A stretch of DNA of 64,000 nucleotides from Pseudomonas sp. L5B5 (GCF_020520285.1 NZ_CP084742.1:3906001-3970000), one strand, 5' to 3'. Positions 8,291 through 18,420 are shown, counted from the stretch's first letter. Numbers and translations are program-made. The notes: generated by a model from the letters alone, not told the origin.

Positions 8291-11200
8291 TCACCGGCTG
8301 TCCTGGTCCGACTTCGGCTCCTTGATCTTGTACCAGGCCACGTAGAGCGCCGGCAGGAACAACAGGGTCAGCAAGGTGGCCACGATGATGCCGCCGATCA
8401 TGGCGTAGGCCATCGGCCCCCAGAACACTTCCCGGGCGATCGGGATCATGCCCAGGCTGGCCGCAGCCGCCGTCAGCAGGATCGGCCGCCGACGATGGTG
8501 GGTGGCTTCCAGCACCGCATCCCAGGGTTCGTAACCGTCCTTCTCGTAGTCGTCGATCTGGGTCACCAGGATCACCGAGTTGCGGATGATGATGCCGATC
8601 AGCGCCAGGATCCCCAGGATCGCCACGAACCCCATGGGCGTCCCGGTGGGCACCAGGGCCAGGACCACGCCGATCAACCCCAGCGGGGCCACGCTGGCCA
8701 CCAGGAACAGCTTCTGCACACTGTGCAGCTGGATCATCAGGAAGGTCGCCATCAGGAACAGCATCAGCGGCACCACCTTGGCGATCGGCCCCTGGGCCTT
8801 GCCGCTCTCTTCCACGGTACCGCCGGTGGCCACCGAGTAGCCGGCCGGCAGGCCGGAGGCGAACGTGTCGATGGCCGGCTTGAGCTGCTTGACCAGGTCG
8901 GTGGGCTGGATCTCGTCGCGCACCGCCGCCTTGATGGTGATGGTCGGCTTGCGGTCGCGACGCCACACCAGCGGTTGCTCCAGTTCATAACGCACGCTGG
9001 CGAAGGCCAGCAACGGGATCGAGGTGCCGCTGGGGGTGACGATCTGCAGGTTCTGCAAGGTGTCTGGGGAGCCACGCTCGCTGTCGTCGGCGCGACCGAC
9101 CACGTTGATCAGGTAGATGTCGTCATGCACCTGGGTCACGGTGGAGCCGCTGACGATGCCGTTCATCAATTGCGCCACGTCCTCCGAGGACAGGCCCAGT
9201 TGCCGCGCCTTGTCCTGAGCGATGTCGATGCGCAGCACTTTTCCCGGCTCGTTCCAGTCGTAGATGATTTCGCCGATGTGCGGGTTCTTGTCCAGTTCGG
9301 CGGCCAGCTCGATGGCATGCTTGCGCACCTGGTCGATGTCCTTGCCGCTGACCCGGTACTGGATCGGCCGCCCCACCGGCGGCCCCATTTCCAGGGCCTG
9401 GACGTAGCTGCCGATGCCGACGTAGTCCTGGCGCAGGCGCTTCTGCAAGCGCTCGATCAACGCGCCGCGCTGCTCCAGGCCCTTGCTGACGATCACCAGC
9501 TGGGCGTAGTAGGGGTTCTGCAGTTGCTGGTCCAGGGGCAGGTAGAAACGAATCGCGCCTTCACCGATGTAGGTGCTCCAGCGCTCGATGTCCGGGTCGT
9601 CCTTGAGGGTCGCCTCCAGGCGGTCCACCGCCTTGCGCGTCTCGTTGATCGAGGCGTTCTGCGGCAGGTTCAGGTCCACCAGGATCTCCGGCCGGTCCGA
9701 GGACGGGAAGAACTGGTTCTGCACGAAACGCATGCCGAACACCGAAGCGACGAACAGCAGCACGGTGATGCCGATGGCCCACCAGCGGTTGCGCATGGCC
9801 CACAGCAGGCCGCCGTTGAAGGCACGACCGACACGGCCAGGCTCTTCGGAGTGGGGTTTGACGTCGGTGCTCAGGATATGCACGCCGATCACCGGGGCGA
9901 ACAGCACCGCGACGATCCACGACACCAGCATCGCCACCGCGATCACCGCGAACAGGGTGAAGGTGTATTCCCCGGCGGAGCTGGCGTTGAGGCCGATGGG
10001 CACGAAGCCGGCCACCGTCACCAGGGTCCCGGTGAGCATCGGGAACGCAGTGGAGGTGTAGGCGAATGTCGCCGCCTGCTCCTTGCTCTCGCCCTTCTCC
10101 AGGCGCGTGACCATCATCTCCACGGTGATCATCGCATCGTCCACCAGCAGGCCCAGGGCGATGATCAAGGCCCCCAGGGAAATGCGCTGCATGGTGATGC
10201 CGCTGTACTCCATGAACACGAAGACCATGGCCAGCACCAGCGGGATCGAGCAGGCCACCACCAGCCCGGCGCGCACCCCGAGGCTGATGAAGCTCACCAC
10301 CAGGACGATCACCACCGCCTCGAACAGCGCGCTGGTAAAGCCACCCACCGCCTCCTCCACCACCTCGGCCTGGTCGGAGACCTTGTGCACGCCCACCCCT
10401 ACCGGCAGGTCGGCGGTGAGCTGGTCCATGCGCGCATGCAAGGCCTTGCCGAAGTCCTGGATATTGCCGCCCTTCTTCATGGCGATCGCCAGGCCAATGG
10501 CCGGCTGGCCGTTGAAGCGGAACAGCGGGGTCGAGGGGTCGACATAACCACGGCTGATCTGGGCGACATCCGCCAGCCGATAGAAGCGGTCGTTGAGCCG
10601 CAGGTTGACCGTGGCCAGGTCCTTCTCCGAGGCGAACTGCCCCGAGGTGCGCACCGAAATCCGCTCCGGCCCGGCCTCGATCACCCCGGCCGGGGTCACC
10701 GCGTTCTGCGACTGCAGGCTCTGCAGTACCTGGCGCTGGTCGATCCCCAGGGCCGCCAGCTTGCGGGTGGAGAAGTTGAGGTAGATCACCTCGTCCTGCT
10801 CGCCGACCATCTCCACCTTGCCCAGGTTCGGCACCTCGCGAATCTGCGCCCGCACCTGCTCCACGTAGTCGCGCAGCTGACGCATGGTCAGGCCATCGGC
10901 GGTGAAGGCGTAGATGGAGCCGAACACATCGCCGAACTCATCGTTGAACCCCGGGCCCTGCAAGCCCTGGGGAAAGTCGCCACGGATGTCGTTGATCTTC
11001 TTGCGCACCTGGTACCAGATGTCGGGGATGTCCTTGCCGCTGGTGGTGTCGCGCAGGTAGACGAACACCGTCGACTCGCCTGGCCGGGTATAGCTCTTCA
11101 CGTAGTCCAGGGAGTCGAGTTCCTCGAGCTTCTTCTCGATGCGGTCGGTGACCTGCTTGAGGGTTTCCTCCTGGGTCGCGCCCGGCCAGCGGGTCTGGAT

Positions 11201-11362
11201 GACCATGGTCTTGATGGTGAAGGACGGGTCTTCCTCGCGCCCCAGGTTCATGTACGAGAACACGCCCATCAGCAACGCCACGAACATCAGGTACCAGACG
11301 AAGGACTGGTGCTTGATCGCCCACTCGGACAGGTTGAAGCTCCCTTTGGTGGCAGGCGTCAT
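8291..11362 (-). CDS. triC: RND efflux transporter, inner-membrane pump (TriC-like)
   Basis: This 1023-residue resistance-nodulation-division pump has a first transmembrane helix after about residue 15, a periplasmic porter domain, the helix 2-6 cluster with proton-relay aspartates in LLVDDAMITVEM, a second large periplasmic loop, and a C-terminal helix bundle ending in the KIKEPKS region. The two upstream genes both encode membrane-fusion proteins. That two-MFP arrangement is characteristic of TriABC in P. aeruginosa, which exports triclosan and detergents with OpmH. The start codon overlaps the triB stop by 4 bases. No outer-membrane channel gene is adjacent, as in triABC. The orthology is inferred from layout and sequence character. 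Confidence 0.8.
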   Translation of the reverse strand: MTPATKGSFNLSEWAIKHQSFVWYLMFVALLMGVFSYMNLGREEDPSFTIKTMVIQTRWPGATQEETLKQVTDRIEKKLEELDSLDYVKSYTRPGESTVFVYLRDTTSGKDIPDIWYQVRKKINDIRGDFPQGLQGPGFNDEFGDVFGSIYAFTADGLTMRQLRDYVEQVRAQIREVPNLGKVEMVGEQDEVIYLNFSTRKLAALGIDQRQVLQSLQSQNAVTPAGVIEAGPERISVRTSGQFASEKDLATVNLRLNDRFYRLADVAQISRGYVDPSTPLFRFNGQPAIGLAIAMKKGGNIQDFGKALHARMDQLTADLPVGVGVHKVSDQAEVVEEAVGGFTSALFEAVVIVLVVSFISLGVRAGLVVACSIPLVLAMVFVFMEYSGITMQRISLGALIIALGLLVDDAMITVEMMVTRLEKGESKEQAATFAYTSTAFPMLTGTLVTVAGFVPIGLNASSAGEYTFTLFAVIAVAMLVSWIVAVLFAPVIGVHILSTDVKPHSEEPGRVGRAFNGGLLWAMRNRWWAIGITVLLFVASVFGMRFVQNQFFPSSDRPEILVDLNLPQNASINETRKAVDRLEATLKDDPDIERWSTYIGEGAIRFYLPLDQQLQNPYYAQLVIVSKGLEQRGALIERLQKRLRQDYVGIGSYVQALEMGPPVGRPIQYRVSGKDIDQVRKHAIELAAELDKNPHIGEIIYDWNEPGKVLRIDIAQDKARQLGLSSEDVAQLMNGIVSGSTVTQVHDDIYLINVVGRADDSERGSPDTLQNLQIVTPSGTSIPLLAFASVRYELEQPLVWRRDRKPTITIKAAVRDEIQPTDLVKQLKPAIDTFASGLPAGYSVATGGTVEESGKAQGPIAKVVPLMLFLMATFLMIQLHSVQKLFLVASVAPLGLIGVVLALVPTGTPMGFVAILGILALIGIIIRNSVILVTQIDDYEKDGYEPWDAVLEATHHRRRPILLTAAAASLGMIPIAREVFWGPMAYAMIGGIIVATLLTLLFLPALYVAWYKIKEPKSDQDSR

Positions 11363-12429
11363 TGAGTACGGTCCTCGTCGATTTTGACTTTCTGCCCCGG
11401 CTTGAGGCTGTTGACCCCGGCGCTGACGACCCGCTCGCCAGGCTGTACGCCCTGGCTGATCAGCACTGAACCCTGGTCGCGGCTCAGTACCGTGACCTCA
11501 CGGGGCGAGACGGTTGCGGCCTTGGGGTCGATGACCCAGATCCGGCTCTTGCCCTCCACCTCCTGCAAGGCGCTCAGCGGCAGTTCGGTACGCGGGGCGA
11601 TGGCCGAGCTCAGGGTCACGCTGATGGCCGTGCCCAGGCGGAAGGCCTCGGGGGTGTCCTTGAGCGTCAGGCGGGCCCGACGGGTACGGGTTGCGCTCTG
11701 GGCCTGGGGCTCGATCTCGCGCACCGTGGCCGTGGTGCTGATGCTCGGGTCCAGTTGCGCCGCGACCTTGAACACCACATCCGCCGGCAGCTGGTCCACC
11801 AGGTTCGCCGGCAGGTCGATCACTGCCTCCTTGATCTCCGGCCGGGCCAGGGTCACCACTTGCTGGCCGGCGGTGACCACCTGCCCGGCCTCGGCATTCC
11901 AAGCGGTGACCACGCCACCGTGGTCGGTGTGCAGTTCGCTGTAGCCCAACTGGTCCCGGGCCTGGCGCACCGAAGCCCGGGCCTGCTCCAGGGATGCACC
12001 GGTGGTCTTCATGTCGGTCTGGGCCAGGTCCAGCTGGGCCTGGGCGCCCACCCCGCGATCGAACAGCTCCTGCTGGCGCCGGGCATTGGCCTGGGCATTG
12101 ATCCACTGGGCCTCGACCCGGGCCAGGTCGCCCTGGGCCGTGCGCAACTGGTTCTGCTGGTCAGTGGGGTCCAGGGTCGCCAGCAAGTCGCCCGGCGCCA
12201 CCTCGGCTCCGACATCGACATTGCGCTTGGCGATGCGGCCCGGCACACGGAAGCCCAGGTTGGTTTCATAGCGAGCCTGGATGTTGCCGGCAAAACGCCC
12301 CAGGCTCTCCTCGGATTGCGGCGCCACCTGGATCGACAGCACCGGGCGCACCGGCTCCGGCGCCGGCTCCTCCTTGGAACAACCTGGCAACAGCAAGGCG
12401 ACACTCCACAGCAAGGCCAGGCGCTTCAT
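11359..12429 (-). CDS. triB: RND efflux periplasmic adaptor (membrane-fusion protein, TriB-like)
   Basis: This 356-residue lipoprotein adaptor opens with a signal ending in the lipobox LLPGC. A barrel-sandwich/lipoyl half (FRVPGRIAKRNVDVGAEV), a coiled-coil hairpin (about 95-170, rich in Q, A and R), the second lipoyl half and beta-barrel and membrane-proximal domains follow. It links the RND pump to the outer-membrane channel. It overlaps triA upstream and triC downstream by 4 bases each (ATGA), so the operon is tightly coupled. Confidence 0.8.
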   Translation of the reverse strand: MKRLALLWSVALLLPGCSKEEPAPEPVRPVLSIQVAPQSEESLGRFAGNIQARYETNLGFRVPGRIAKRNVDVGAEVAPGDLLATLDPTDQQNQLRTAQGDLARVEAQWINAQANARRQQELFDRGVGAQAQLDLAQTDMKTTGASLEQARASVRQARDQLGYSELHTDHGGVVTAWNAEAGQVVTAGQQVVTLARPEIKEAVIDLPANLVDQLPADVVFKVAAQLDPSISTTATVREIEPQAQSATRTRRARLTLKDTPEAFRLGTAISVTLSSAIAPRTELPLSALQEVEGKSRIWVIDPKAATVSPREVTVLSRDQGSVLISQGVQPGERVVSAGVNSLKPGQKVKIDEDRTQ

Positions 12430-13520
12430 GGCTGCCCTCCCTGCTCGGCAGTCTGGTCGGCGATTTCCACCTGCACTCCCGGATGCAGCAGTTGCCCGCC
12501 GGCCACCACCACCTGCTCGCCCCCCTTGAGGCCGTCGCTGATGATCACCTTGCCGGTCAGGTAGCGCCCGACCTTGACCTTGTGCAAGGTGGCCTTGCCG
12601 TCATCGCCCACCAGCCATACCGCCGGTTCGCTGAGGTCCTTGGTCAGCGCCGCCCAGGGCAACAGCACGCTGGCCTTGGCATGGGCCCGGGCAGTGGCGC
12701 TGACCACCGAACCCAGCTCCATGCCCGCCGGCAACGAGTCGAGCTTGACCTTGACCTGAACCGTGCCGCTCTGGGCCGAGACCACCGGGGTCACTTCGCG
12801 GACCGTGCCGGTGGTGGCCACCTTGGGATTGTCCAGCAGGGTGATGTGGATGATTTCCTGGCCGGGGGGCTGCATCAGCAACGACTCGTAGACATTGAAC
12901 ACCGCATCGCGCTCACCATCCTGGGCCAGGCTGAAGATCGGCTGGGTCGCCTGCATCACCTGGCCCACTTCGGCCTGGCGGGCGGTGATCACCCCCGGGG
13001 CCTCGGCCACCAGTTCGGTGTAGCCCAATTGCTCGCGAGCATTGGCCAACTGCGCCTGGGCCGCGCTCAGGGCGCTCTGGCTACTGCGCAAGGCGGCCTG
13101 GGCCGAGTCGTATTCACTCTGGCTGGTGTAGCCCTTGGGCAGGAGTTTCTGCTGGCGGACGAAGGCTGCGCTGGTCTGCTTGACCCGCGCCTGTTCGGCA
13201 AACACCGCGGCATTGGCGGAATCGACGTTGGTCTGCAAATCCTTGGGATCGAGCCTGGCCAGCACTTGCCGGGCCGCGACCCGGTCGCCGACATCCACCA
13301 GGCGCTGGATGATCTTGCCGCCAACGCGGAACGACAGCTCGGTCTGCACCCGCGCCTGGACATCGCCGGTGATGGTCACTGAAGCGGCGAATTCGCTGTT
13401 CTGCACCGCCTGGATACGCACCCGCGGATGGTCCTTCTCCGTTGGCTGCTCCGCGCCACATCCCCCCAGCAGGGCCAACAGGCTCAGCCCCACCATCCAC
13501 CTCGTATCGAGACCAGCCAT
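12426..13520 (-). CDS. triA: RND efflux periplasmic adaptor (membrane-fusion protein, TriA-like)
   Basis: This 364-residue lipoprotein adaptor has lipobox LLGGC near residue 20, then the same domain order as its neighbour (lipoyl FRVGGKIIQRLVDVGDRV, coiled coil, lipoyl, beta-barrel). It is the promoter-proximal gene of the three-gene efflux operon. Two different adaptors for one pump are needed for function in the P. aeruginosa Tri system. No regulator gene adjoins it; the region upstream is occupied by a repeat element and the oppositely oriented AAA ATPase gene. Confidence 0.8.
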   Translation of the reverse strand: MAGLDTRWMVGLSLLALLGGCGAEQPTEKDHPRVRIQAVQNSEFAASVTITGDVQARVQTELSFRVGGKIIQRLVDVGDRVAARQVLARLDPKDLQTNVDSANAAVFAEQARVKQTSAAFVRQQKLLPKGYTSQSEYDSAQAALRSSQSALSAAQAQLANAREQLGYTELVAEAPGVITARQAEVGQVMQATQPIFSLAQDGERDAVFNVYESLLMQPPGQEIIHITLLDNPKVATTGTVREVTPVVSAQSGTVQVKVKLDSLPAGMELGSVVSATARAHAKASVLLPWAALTKDLSEPAVWLVGDDGKATLHKVKVGRYLTGKVIISDGLKGGEQVVVAGGQLLHPGVQVEIADQTAEQGGQP

Positions 13521-13627
13521 GCAGGCTCCTTGTGCTTGTTCGTCGCGCCAGTGACGTTACGACTGTGAGCTTAGAACAGGGTTCAACCCTTGCACGGGCC
13601 CAGCACCTGCGGCCACGGCCTCGCTTG

Positions 13628-13750
13628 GTGTAGCCCCTGGCGCAGGCTGCGCATGGGCGCGCAGCGACCACGATGTACGACCTCGAGCCCGTGCACTTGA
13701 AGGCCCTGCGGGCCTTGGCGCAGCCTCGCAGGCTCGACAGCGGCTACAGG
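13628..13750. repeat. Repeat of the CGCAGCCT/AGCGGCTACA family (subtype A)
   Basis: TGTAGCCCCTGGCGCAGGCTGCGC at the left and GGCGCAGCCTCGCAGG followed by AGCGGCTACA at the right form complementary arms. The element lies between triA and the AAA ATPase gene and creates a spurious in-frame upstream extension of the ATPase frame. Confidence 0.75.
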
Positions 13751-13807
13751 GATAGCGGCGGGTCCTGGGGATTGGGCACACTGTGCGCCACGCAAAGGAG
13801 ACCCTGC

Positions 13808-14968
13808 ATGCTCAAGACCCTGGCGGTGGCCAATTACCGCTCCATCAACAAACTGGTGATTCCCCTCGCTCGGCTGAACCTGATCACCGGTGCCAACGGC
13901 AGCGGTAAATCCAACCTCTACCGCGCCCTGCGCCTGCTGGCGGAAACCGCCCAGGGCGGGGTGGTCAACGCCCTGGCCCGGGAGGGCGGGCTGGACTCGA
14001 CCTTCTGGGCTGGGCCGGAATCCATCAGCCGACGCATGCGCAAGGGCGAGGTGCCGATCGAGGCCGGCGTGCGCTCCTCCAGCAAGCGCCTACGCCTGGG
14101 GTTCGCCGGCGAGGACTTCGGCTACGCCATTGCCCTGGGCCTGCCGGAACCCAGCCGCTCGGCATTTGCCCTGGACCCGCAGATCAAGAAGGAATGCATC
14201 TGGTCCGGGCCTTTCTATCGCCCCGCCAGCCTGCTGGTAGATCGTGACGGCCCGTTGATCCGGGCGCGCCAGGGCCGGGCCTGGGACGTACTGGCCCAGC
14301 ACACGCCAGAGTTCGACAGCCTGTTCGACCAGGTGGGCAGCCTGCGCACGTCCCCCGAGGTGCTGCATCTGCGCGAGTCCATTCGCCGCTGGCGCTTCTA
14401 TGATCATTTTCGCTGCGACAGCGAAGCCCCGGCGCGCCAACCGCAACTGGGCACCCGCACCCCGGTGCTGCACCACGACGGCCGCGACCTGGCCGCAGCG
14501 CTGCAGACCATCCGCGAGATCGGTGACCCCGAGGCCTTGCAGGCAGCCATCAGTGACGCCTTCCCCGGAGCCCGCCTGGAGATCGACGCGCAACCGGGCG
14601 GACGCTTCGCCATCGAGTTTCATCAAGAGGGATTATTGCGGCCACTGTCGGCGGCGGAGCTGTCGGACGGCACCTTGCGCTACCTGTTGCTGGTTGCGGC
14701 CCTGCTGACACCAAGACCACCGACGCTGATGGTGCTCAACGAACCGGAAACCAGCCTGCACCCCGACCTGCTGCCGGCGCTGGCGCGCCTGATCATCCGT
14801 GCCTCGGAGCAGTGCCAGGTGTGGGTGGTGTCCCACGCCCGGCGCCTGATCGCAGCCCTGCAGGAAGACCCCGAGTGCAACTGCATCGTGCTGGAGAAGG
14901 AGCTGGGCCAGACCGGCATCGTGGGTCAGCGCCTGCTCGACGAGCCCGCGTGGTACTGGCCCGATTGA
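13808..14968 (+). CDS. AAA family ATPase (SMC/RecF-like, AAA_21 type)
   Basis: This 386-residue ATPase has an N-terminal strand LKTLAVANYRSIN, Walker A ITGANGSGKSNLYRAL (about residue 28), a long variable middle, a signature-like LSDGTLRYL, Walker B LMVLNEPETSLHPDLL and a D-loop/H-switch WVVSHARRLIAAL. This is the stand-alone RecF/SMC-head group, also used as the ATPase of some defence modules, but no nuclease or reverse-transcriptase partner is present. The start is set by AAGGAG 7 bases upstream. The upstream in-frame extension is encoded by repeat DNA and is not used. The function is unknown. Confidence 0.8.
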   Translation: MLKTLAVANYRSINKLVIPLARLNLITGANGSGKSNLYRALRLLAETAQGGVVNALAREGGLDSTFWAGPESISRRMRKGEVPIEAGVRSSSKRLRLGFAGEDFGYAIALGLPEPSRSAFALDPQIKKECIWSGPFYRPASLLVDRDGPLIRARQGRAWDVLAQHTPEFDSLFDQVGSLRTSPEVLHLRESIRRWRFYDHFRCDSEAPARQPQLGTRTPVLHHDGRDLAAALQTIREIGDPEALQAAISDAFPGARLEIDAQPGGRFAIEFHQEGLLRPLSAAELSDGTLRYLLLVAALLTPRPPTLMVLNEPETSLHPDLLPALARLIIRASEQCQVWVVSHARRLIAALQEDPECNCIVLEKELGQTGIVGQRLLDEPAWYWPD

Positions 14969-14981
14969 ACAGCCACAAAAG

Positions 14982-15043
14982 CATCGCGGGCACGCCTCGC
15001 TCCTACGGTCTGAGTAGGAGCGAGGCGTGCCCGCGATGGCGTC
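14982..15043. repeat. REP inverted pair (compact)
   Basis: ATCGCGGGCACGCCTCGCTCC and its inverted copy GGAGCGAGGCGTGCCCGCGAT are only a few bases apart. They form a long perfect hairpin between two convergent genes, a probable bidirectional transcript end. Confidence 0.85.
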
Positions 15044-15073
15044 CTCAAGAGCGCCTGAGGCGCCCGGAGCGGA

Positions 15074-15958
15074 TCAACCCTGCCACTTGCCGCCTTCGAC
15101 GATCACGCTGTCGGGATTGGTGTCGTCGCTCAGCTCCTTGCGCACGTACTGGTCGTACAGCTTGAGCAGGTACTTCTGCTCGCCCAGCTTGGCCAGCTCG
15201 GCATTGACCCAGTCACGCAGCTCGATGTTGCCCTTCTTCACCGCCGGCGCGATCGGCGCCTGCTCGCCCAGGGTCTGGGGCAGCACGCGGTAGCCCGGGT
15301 TCTGCTTGGACCAGCTGAACAGGATCAGGTTGTCCTGGGCATAAGCGTCGCCACGACCATTGGCCAGGGCCTGCAGGGACTCGGTGTTTTTCTCGAACTT
15401 GAGCAGCTTCCAGTCCGGGTGGTTCTGGGTCAGCCAGATATCCGCAGTGGTGCCGGTGGTGACGATGGTGGTGCGGCTTGCCAGGTCATCCAGGCTCTTC
15501 ACCGAACTACCCTCGGGCACCAGGGCCTGGACCGCCACCTTGAGGTTGGGGTTGGTAAATTCCACCGCTTCCTTGCGCTCGGGGGTCACGGTCATGTTGG
15601 CCAGGATCAGGTCGACCTTGTCGCTTTGCAGGAACGGAATGCGGCTGGCCGGTTCCACGGCGACGAACTCCACCTTGTTCTCGTCGCCCAGCAGGTCCTT
15701 GGCCAGCTGCCGGCCGATGTCGGTATCGAAGCCCACGTAGCGTCCGGTCTCATCGACGAAACCGAACGGCGGCTTGTCGGTGAACACGCCGACGATCAGC
15801 TTGTCCCGGGCCTTGATCTTGTCCAGGTAACCGGCGGCCGGGGCCGCGCTGGCGGCGGTGGCCGCAGGCTTGGGCGCATCATTGGATTTATCGCAGCCGG
15901 CCAGTAGGGCCAGACCGAACAGTGGCAGCAACAGCAGTGAAGACTTGGCAGTTTTCAT
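15074..15958 (-). CDS. Amino-acid ABC transporter substrate-binding lipoprotein
   Basis: This 294-residue family 3 solute-binding protein has a signal with lipobox LALLAGC (Cys about 22), a low-complexity Ala/Pro linker, then the two-lobed domain starting [18 protein letters not shown]. Typical ligand-binding segments [33 protein letters not shown] and TTGTTADIW follow. It is probably membrane-anchored in the periplasm. It is the last gene of a four-gene operon read leftwards (permease, permease, ATPase, binding protein). The sequence is of the PEB1/CjaA/cysteine-binding type; a sulfur amino acid is plausible given the surroundings but not proven. Confidence 0.85.
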   Translation of the reverse strand: MKTAKSSLLLLPLFGLALLAGCDKSNDAPKPAATAASAAPAAGYLDKIKARDKLIVGVFTDKPPFGFVDETGRYVGFDTDIGRQLAKDLLGDENKVEFVAVEPASRIPFLQSDKVDLILANMTVTPERKEAVEFTNPNLKVAVQALVPEGSSVKSLDDLASRTTIVTTGTTADIWLTQNHPDWKLLKFEKNTESLQALANGRGDAYAQDNLILFSWSKQNPGYRVLPQTLGEQAPIAPAVKKGNIELRDWVNAELAKLGEQKYLLKLYDQYVRKELSDDTNPDSVIVEGGKWQG

Positions 15959-16737
15959 AAGAGCTCCAGTTCCTTTCTAGGGGCTTTCTTGGGTAATGCT
16001 TCGACGAACGAAAACTTCTCCAGGAACTGCTGCGCACGGGCGCTCTGCGGGTTCGTGAAGAAAGCCTCGGGGGTGTTCTGTTCCACGATGCGCCCGCCAT
16101 CCATGAACACGACACGGTCGGCCACGGCTCGGGCAAAGGCCATTTCATGGGTGACGATCAGCAGCGTCATGCCGTCCCGGGCCAGGCCCTGGATCACTTG
16201 CAGCACTTCCTTGACCATTTCCGGGTCCAGCGCCGCGGTGACCTCGTCGAACAGCATCACCTGGGGGTTCATGCACAGCGAACGGACGATGGCGATGCGT
16301 TGCTGCTGGCCGCCGGACAATTGCCGGGGGAAGGCCTGGCGCTTGTCCGCCAGGCCCACCCGCTCCAGCAATGCCTCGGCCTGGGCCTGGGCCTCGCGGC
16401 GCTCGCGCTTCTGCACCTTGAGCGGGCCCAGAAGAATGTTGTCCAGCACGTTCATGTGAGGAAACAGGTGATAGCTCTGGAACACCATGCCGATTTGCTG
16501 GCGCACCTGGCGCCAGTCGGTGGCCGGCTCCAGCAGCTCGCGGCCGGCAAAGCGCAGGTGACCGCCCTGGCCGCTTTCCAGGCCGTTGAGGCAGCGCAGC
16601 AAGGTGCTCTTGCCACAGCCGCTGGGGCCCAGGATGACGACCACCTCGCCTGCCTCAACGCGCAGGTCGACATCGCACAGGACCTGCTGCGAACCGAAGA
16701 ACTTGTTGAAACCCTGGAACTCGATCAATGCGCTCAT
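15955..16737 (-). CDS. Amino-acid ABC transporter ATP-binding protein
   Basis: This 260-residue ATPase of the polar amino-acid uptake group has Walker [16 protein letters not shown], signature [15 protein letters not shown], Walker [16 protein letters not shown] and H-loop [13 protein letters not shown]. The arginine of the usual IARAL is kept as IVRSL. The gene overlaps the permease upstream and the binding-protein gene downstream by 4 bases each. A C-terminal tail of about 15 residues rich in Lys and Glu is unusual but short. Confidence 0.88.
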   Translation of the reverse strand: MSALIEFQGFNKFFGSQQVLCDVDLRVEAGEVVVILGPSGCGKSTLLRCLNGLESGQGGHLRFAGRELLEPATDWRQVRQQIGMVFQSYHLFPHMNVLDNILLGPLKVQKRERREAQAQAEALLERVGLADKRQAFPRQLSGGQQQRIAIVRSLCMNPQVMLFDEVTAALDPEMVKEVLQVIQGLARDGMTLLIVTHEMAFARAVADRVVFMDGGRIVEQNTPEAFFTNPQSARAQQFLEKFSFVEALPKKAPRKELELL

Positions 16738-17393
16738 GCTTGCGTCCAGCGCCGCTCCAGCACGCGGGAGGCGGCCGAGAGCGGGTAGCAGATGAAAAAG
16801 AAAAACAGGAACAGGACGCCGTAGATCAGCACCGACTCGTAAGTGCGCTCGATGATCTGCTGGCCGACCTTGATCACGTCCACCACACCGATCAGCACCG
16901 CCAGGGAGCTGGTCTTGATGATCCGCGTGTAGACGTTGATGGTCGGTGGCGTCATGCGTTTCAAGGCCTGGGGCAACAGCACATGGCCGTACAGCTGCAA
17001 CGTCGACAGGCCGATGGACAGCCCCGCCTCACGCTGGCCCCGCGGCAGCGAACGCAACGCCCCGCGCACCACCTCGCCGACTTCGCTGGCGCCCCACAGC
17101 GACAGCACCAGCACCGCACAGGTGAAGCTGGGAATGCTGATGCCGAAGAAGATCGGAAACCCGAAGAACAGCAAGTACAGCCAGACCAGTACCGGGATCG
17201 CCCGGAACAGCTCCAGGTAGATGCGCAGCGGCACATCCAGCACTCGCCGCTGCAGGCTGCGCAACACGCCATAGAGCACGCCGCCCAGGGTGCTGAAGAC
17301 AATGCTCAGCAAGGAAATCGACAACGTCTGCTCGGCGCCCCTGGCCAGTTGCGGCAGGGACACCAGCAGCAGCTCAAGACCCGAACTGGCCAT
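16734..17393 (-). CDS. Amino-acid ABC transporter permease 2
   Basis: This 219-residue inner-membrane permease of the HisMQ family has an N-terminal [14 protein letters not shown] segment, about five membrane helices, and the EAA-loop region [20 protein letters not shown] followed by [11 protein letters not shown]. It pairs with the neighbouring permease to form the heterodimeric pore. It overlaps that gene by 20 bases and the ATPase gene by 4. Confidence 0.88.
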   Translation of the reverse strand: MASSGLELLLVSLPQLARGAEQTLSISLLSIVFSTLGGVLYGVLRSLQRRVLDVPLRIYLELFRAIPVLVWLYLLFFGFPIFFGISIPSFTCAVLVLSLWGASEVGEVVRGALRSLPRGQREAGLSIGLSTLQLYGHVLLPQALKRMTPPTINVYTRIIKTSSLAVLIGVVDVIKVGQQIIERTYESVLIYGVLFLFFFFICYPLSAASRVLERRWTQA

Positions 17394-18039
17394 GTTGCAG
17401 CCTCCTTTCCAGGTAGCTGAGCAACAGCGACAGCGGCAGGAACAGCAGCACGCAGATCAGCGTCAGCACCGCCAGCATCTCGTAGGTCTTGTAGTACAGG
17501 GCGATGTAGCTCTTGGTGGTGTAGAGAATCTCCGGCACCGCCACCGCCGAGACCACGGTGGTTTCCTTGAGCAGGAAGATGAAGTTGGCGAACAGCGACG
17601 GCAGGCTGAGGATGCCCGCCTGGGGCAGGATCACATGGCGCAGCAGTTGCCAGCGCGACAGGCCGATGGAGCGTCCCGACTCCAACTGCGCCAGCGGCAC
17701 CGCCTCGACCCCGGCGCGCAGCACCTCGGTGAGATAGGCGCCGCCGAGGAAGGTCATGGTGATGATTGCCGCGGTGAATCCGGAGACCTTGACCCCCAGC
17801 GCCGGCAAGGCGAAGTAGACGAAGAACAACTGGATCAGCAGCGGTGTGTTGCGCGCCAGCTCCACGTACAGGCCGATCAGCCGGTGCACATAAGGGGTAC
17901 GGAACACCAGAAAGGCCGCGTTGATCAGCGCCACCAGAAGCGACGTGCCGATAGCGATCAGGCCGACCTGCAGGGTCACGCCCACGGCCTTGAGAAAGGC
18001 CGGCAGGGTGCTGAGGATGAAAGCGTAGTCGAGGGTCAT
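17374..18039 (-). CDS. Amino-acid ABC transporter permease 1
   Basis: This 221-residue HisMQ-family permease has ELARNTPLLIQLFFVYFALP in the conserved loop, the EAA-like segment LAQLESGRSIGLSRWQLLRH and five predicted membrane helices. It is the first gene of the operon. The upstream spacer is AT-rich with a 12-base perfect palindrome (separate entry), suggesting the promoter lies there. Confidence 0.88.
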   Translation of the reverse strand: MTLDYAFILSTLPAFLKAVGVTLQVGLIAIGTSLLVALINAAFLVFRTPYVHRLIGLYVELARNTPLLIQLFFVYFALPALGVKVSGFTAAIITMTFLGGAYLTEVLRAGVEAVPLAQLESGRSIGLSRWQLLRHVILPQAGILSLPSLFANFIFLLKETTVVSAVAVPEILYTTKSYIALYYKTYEMLAVLTLICVLLFLPLSLLLSYLERRLQHGQFGS

Positions 18040-18120
18040 TGAGCGTCCTGGACGCCGCTGGGATACAGCGACGGTGATGCAGTCCTTGGGGCGATGGGTA
18101 ATCGCCCGGCTGGCGCGACT

Positions 18121-18132
18121 TTATAGCTATAA
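18121..18132. promoter_or_regulatory. Palindrome TTATAGCTATAA in the promoter region of the amino-acid ABC operon
   Basis: This perfect 12-base palindrome starts an AT-rich block (18121-18170) between the ABC operon read leftwards and the small open frame read rightwards. It is a candidate operator or part of the promoter; no regulator can be named. Confidence 0.35.
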
Positions 18133-18295
18133 AAACAATAATTTAAATACCAATAAAGCATATTGATATCACCCAAAAACCTAACCCGCGGATTTGCCGG
18201 GCTGGCGCCGAGCGACTACCTTTTTGCCTGCCTGCCGGGAGTCTTCAGAGCCTGGCCAGCCTTACAGGACGTACTGCCTTCCAAGGACGATCACC

Positions 18296-18388
18296 ATGGC
18301 CAATGAAAAGACTCCGCAACCGCTGGACCCTCACGATCTGCTCAAGTGGCTGACAGCCCTGCGCCGGGCCGTACAGCCCGTCGGTTGA
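18296..18388 (+). CDS. Possible small protein, 30 residues
   Basis: A 30-codon frame (MANEKTPQPLDPHDLLKW...) starts with ATG 8 bases after AAGGA (18283-18287) and follows the AT-rich region divergent from the ABC operon. The composition is soluble, with an amphipathic stretch DLLKWLTALRRAV. It has no recognised family. Its good ribosome binding site and promoter-like upstream favour reality, but the short length leaves doubt. Confidence 0.4.
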   Translation: MANEKTPQPLDPHDLLKWLTALRRAVQPVG

Positions 18389-18420
18389 CCCCACGCGCCC
18401 TTGCGACAAGACACAGGCGC

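Noticed and set aside
8495..11365. 956-codon open frame on the + strand opposite triC
   Set aside because: It lies entirely antisense to a clear RND pump gene; composition is His/Gln/Gly/Asp-rich as expected from reading GC-rich codons backwards, and it has no domain.
13673..13807. N-terminal extension of the AAA ATPase
   Set aside because: The open frame continues upstream only through the repeat element; the ATG at 13808 has the proper AAGGAG site.
13808..14968. AAA ATPase as part of an anti-phage defence module
   Set aside because: The ATPase head resembles those of some defence systems, but no nuclease, reverse transcriptase or other effector adjoins it.
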